Source: Sulfolobus sp. S-194
GTDB taxonomy: Archaea > Thermoproteota > Thermoprotei_A > Sulfolobales > Sulfolobaceae
Direction of reading: 5' to 3'
Assembly: GCF_012222305.1 (NCBI RefSeq)
Contig: NZ_CP035730.1
Span: forward strand, 310,001-374,000
Length of the DNA stretch: 64,000 nt
The notes under the pieces are model-generated. The model was given only the letters and a program-made list of their open reading frames with translations. It was not told where the DNA came from and did no database searches. Positions 63,809 to 64,000 of the stretch are shown in pieces; position 1 is the first letter of the stretch; each line of letters begins with the position of its first letter. The translations under genes and the position numbers were made by a program.

Positions 63809-64000
63809 ATGAAGAAAGAAAGGGTTAGTTTATCTCAAATACTTGATCCTAAACATAAATTTAATTTAACTTTATACACAGAATACGGAACAGTAACTTT
63901 CAATTCACTCACAGTTACACAGTTAGCTTCTCTTCTTTATCCTTATGTTAGAAAATTTAGATTAAAAAACGGCGAATTAGATGGTACTCAAGCTACTTTA
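63809..64000 (+). CDS. Unidentified protein, cut off by the right edge
   Basis: The first 64 residues are present, starting at an ATG 27 bases behind a clear TATA box and running open to the last base. The start reads MKKERVSLSQILDPKHKFNL, followed by mixed strand and helix character (LTLYTEYGTVTFNSL, QLASLLYPYVRKF). No signal peptide or motif is seen, and the family is not recognised from this part. Confidence 0.65.
   Translation, partial: MKKERVSLSQILDPKHKFNLTLYTEYGTVTFNSLTVTQLASLLYPYVRKFRLKNGELDGTQATL

Noticed and set aside
1-64000. CRISPR arrays, tRNA genes, rRNA genes, replication origin
   Set aside because: No regularly spaced direct repeats, no GGTTCGAATCC-type T-arm with a cloverleaf, no rRNA-like sequence and no Orc1/Cdc6 gene or origin boxes were seen.

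Overview
The window is AT-rich crenarchaeal DNA and almost certainly comes from the chromosome of a member of the Sulfolobales, an aerobic thermoacidophile. The evidence is a sulfocyanin-type terminal oxidase cluster (SoxM-like fused subunit I/III, SoxE, SoxH, SoxF, SoxG), a fused 3-hydroxyacyl-CoA dehydrogenase/enoyl-CoA hydratase, a TetR regulator beside an HSL-type esterase, DUF929 and DUF1404-like proteins, and many genes whose start codon lies about 25 bases after a TATA box (leaderless transcripts). I cannot name the species.

Layout. 1-5115: three-gene acetone carboxylase-type operon (HyuB-like subunit cut by the left edge, HyuA-like subunit, gamma subunit). 5116-9015: gene-poor mobile-element zone holding two copies of a 128-bp MITE-like repeat and a decayed DDE insertion sequence with 19-bp terminal inverted repeats, itself split by an apparently intact IS110-family element. 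9016-11860: penicillin-acylase-family enzyme and a small membrane protein. 12374-23212: fatty-acid/acyl-CoA degradation region (HAD/ECH fusion, SDR, esterase, FadR-like TetR, CoxG-like protein, MDR dehydrogenase, acyl-CoA dehydrogenase, acyl-CoA synthetase, thiolase, DUF35 protein). 23576-27565: formate dehydrogenase-like operon (FdhA-DUF1641-FdhD). 27608-42294: second acyl-CoA region with a very short acyl-CoA dehydrogenase, a second dehydrogenase, a MaoC-fold protein lacking its catalytic pair, EamA and MFS transporters, an old-yellow-enzyme-type reductase, an NAD(P)/FAD oxidoreductase, a molybdenum hydroxylase with fused FAD and 2Fe-2S subunits, an enoyl-CoA hydratase, and a thiolase-fold protein without the nucleophilic Cys coupled to a miniature DUF35 protein. 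42455-51937: degenerate glutamate-dehydrogenase relative and the Sox cluster. 52070-64000: DsrE protein, two-HTH regulator, GNAT, malic enzyme, DUF929, CoA-binding protein, surface protein, hydratase, XdhC, a 963-residue P-loop ATPase, a polytopic membrane protein, a GC-rich structured RNA candidate, and the start of one more gene at the right edge.

The genes fit an organism that imports organic acids, alcohols or ketones, activates them to CoA thioesters and oxidises them, passing electrons to the sulfocyanin oxidase. The most interesting observations are (i) a four-copy 128-129-bp MITE-like repeat with terminal inverted repeats, one copy carrying a perfect 8-bp target duplication; (ii) a set of genes (paired acyl-CoA dehydrogenases, MaoC, Cys-less thiolase, DUF35) that recalls the mycobacterial steroid side-chain retro-aldol module; and (iii) a structured GC-rich RNA candidate near 63.5 kb.
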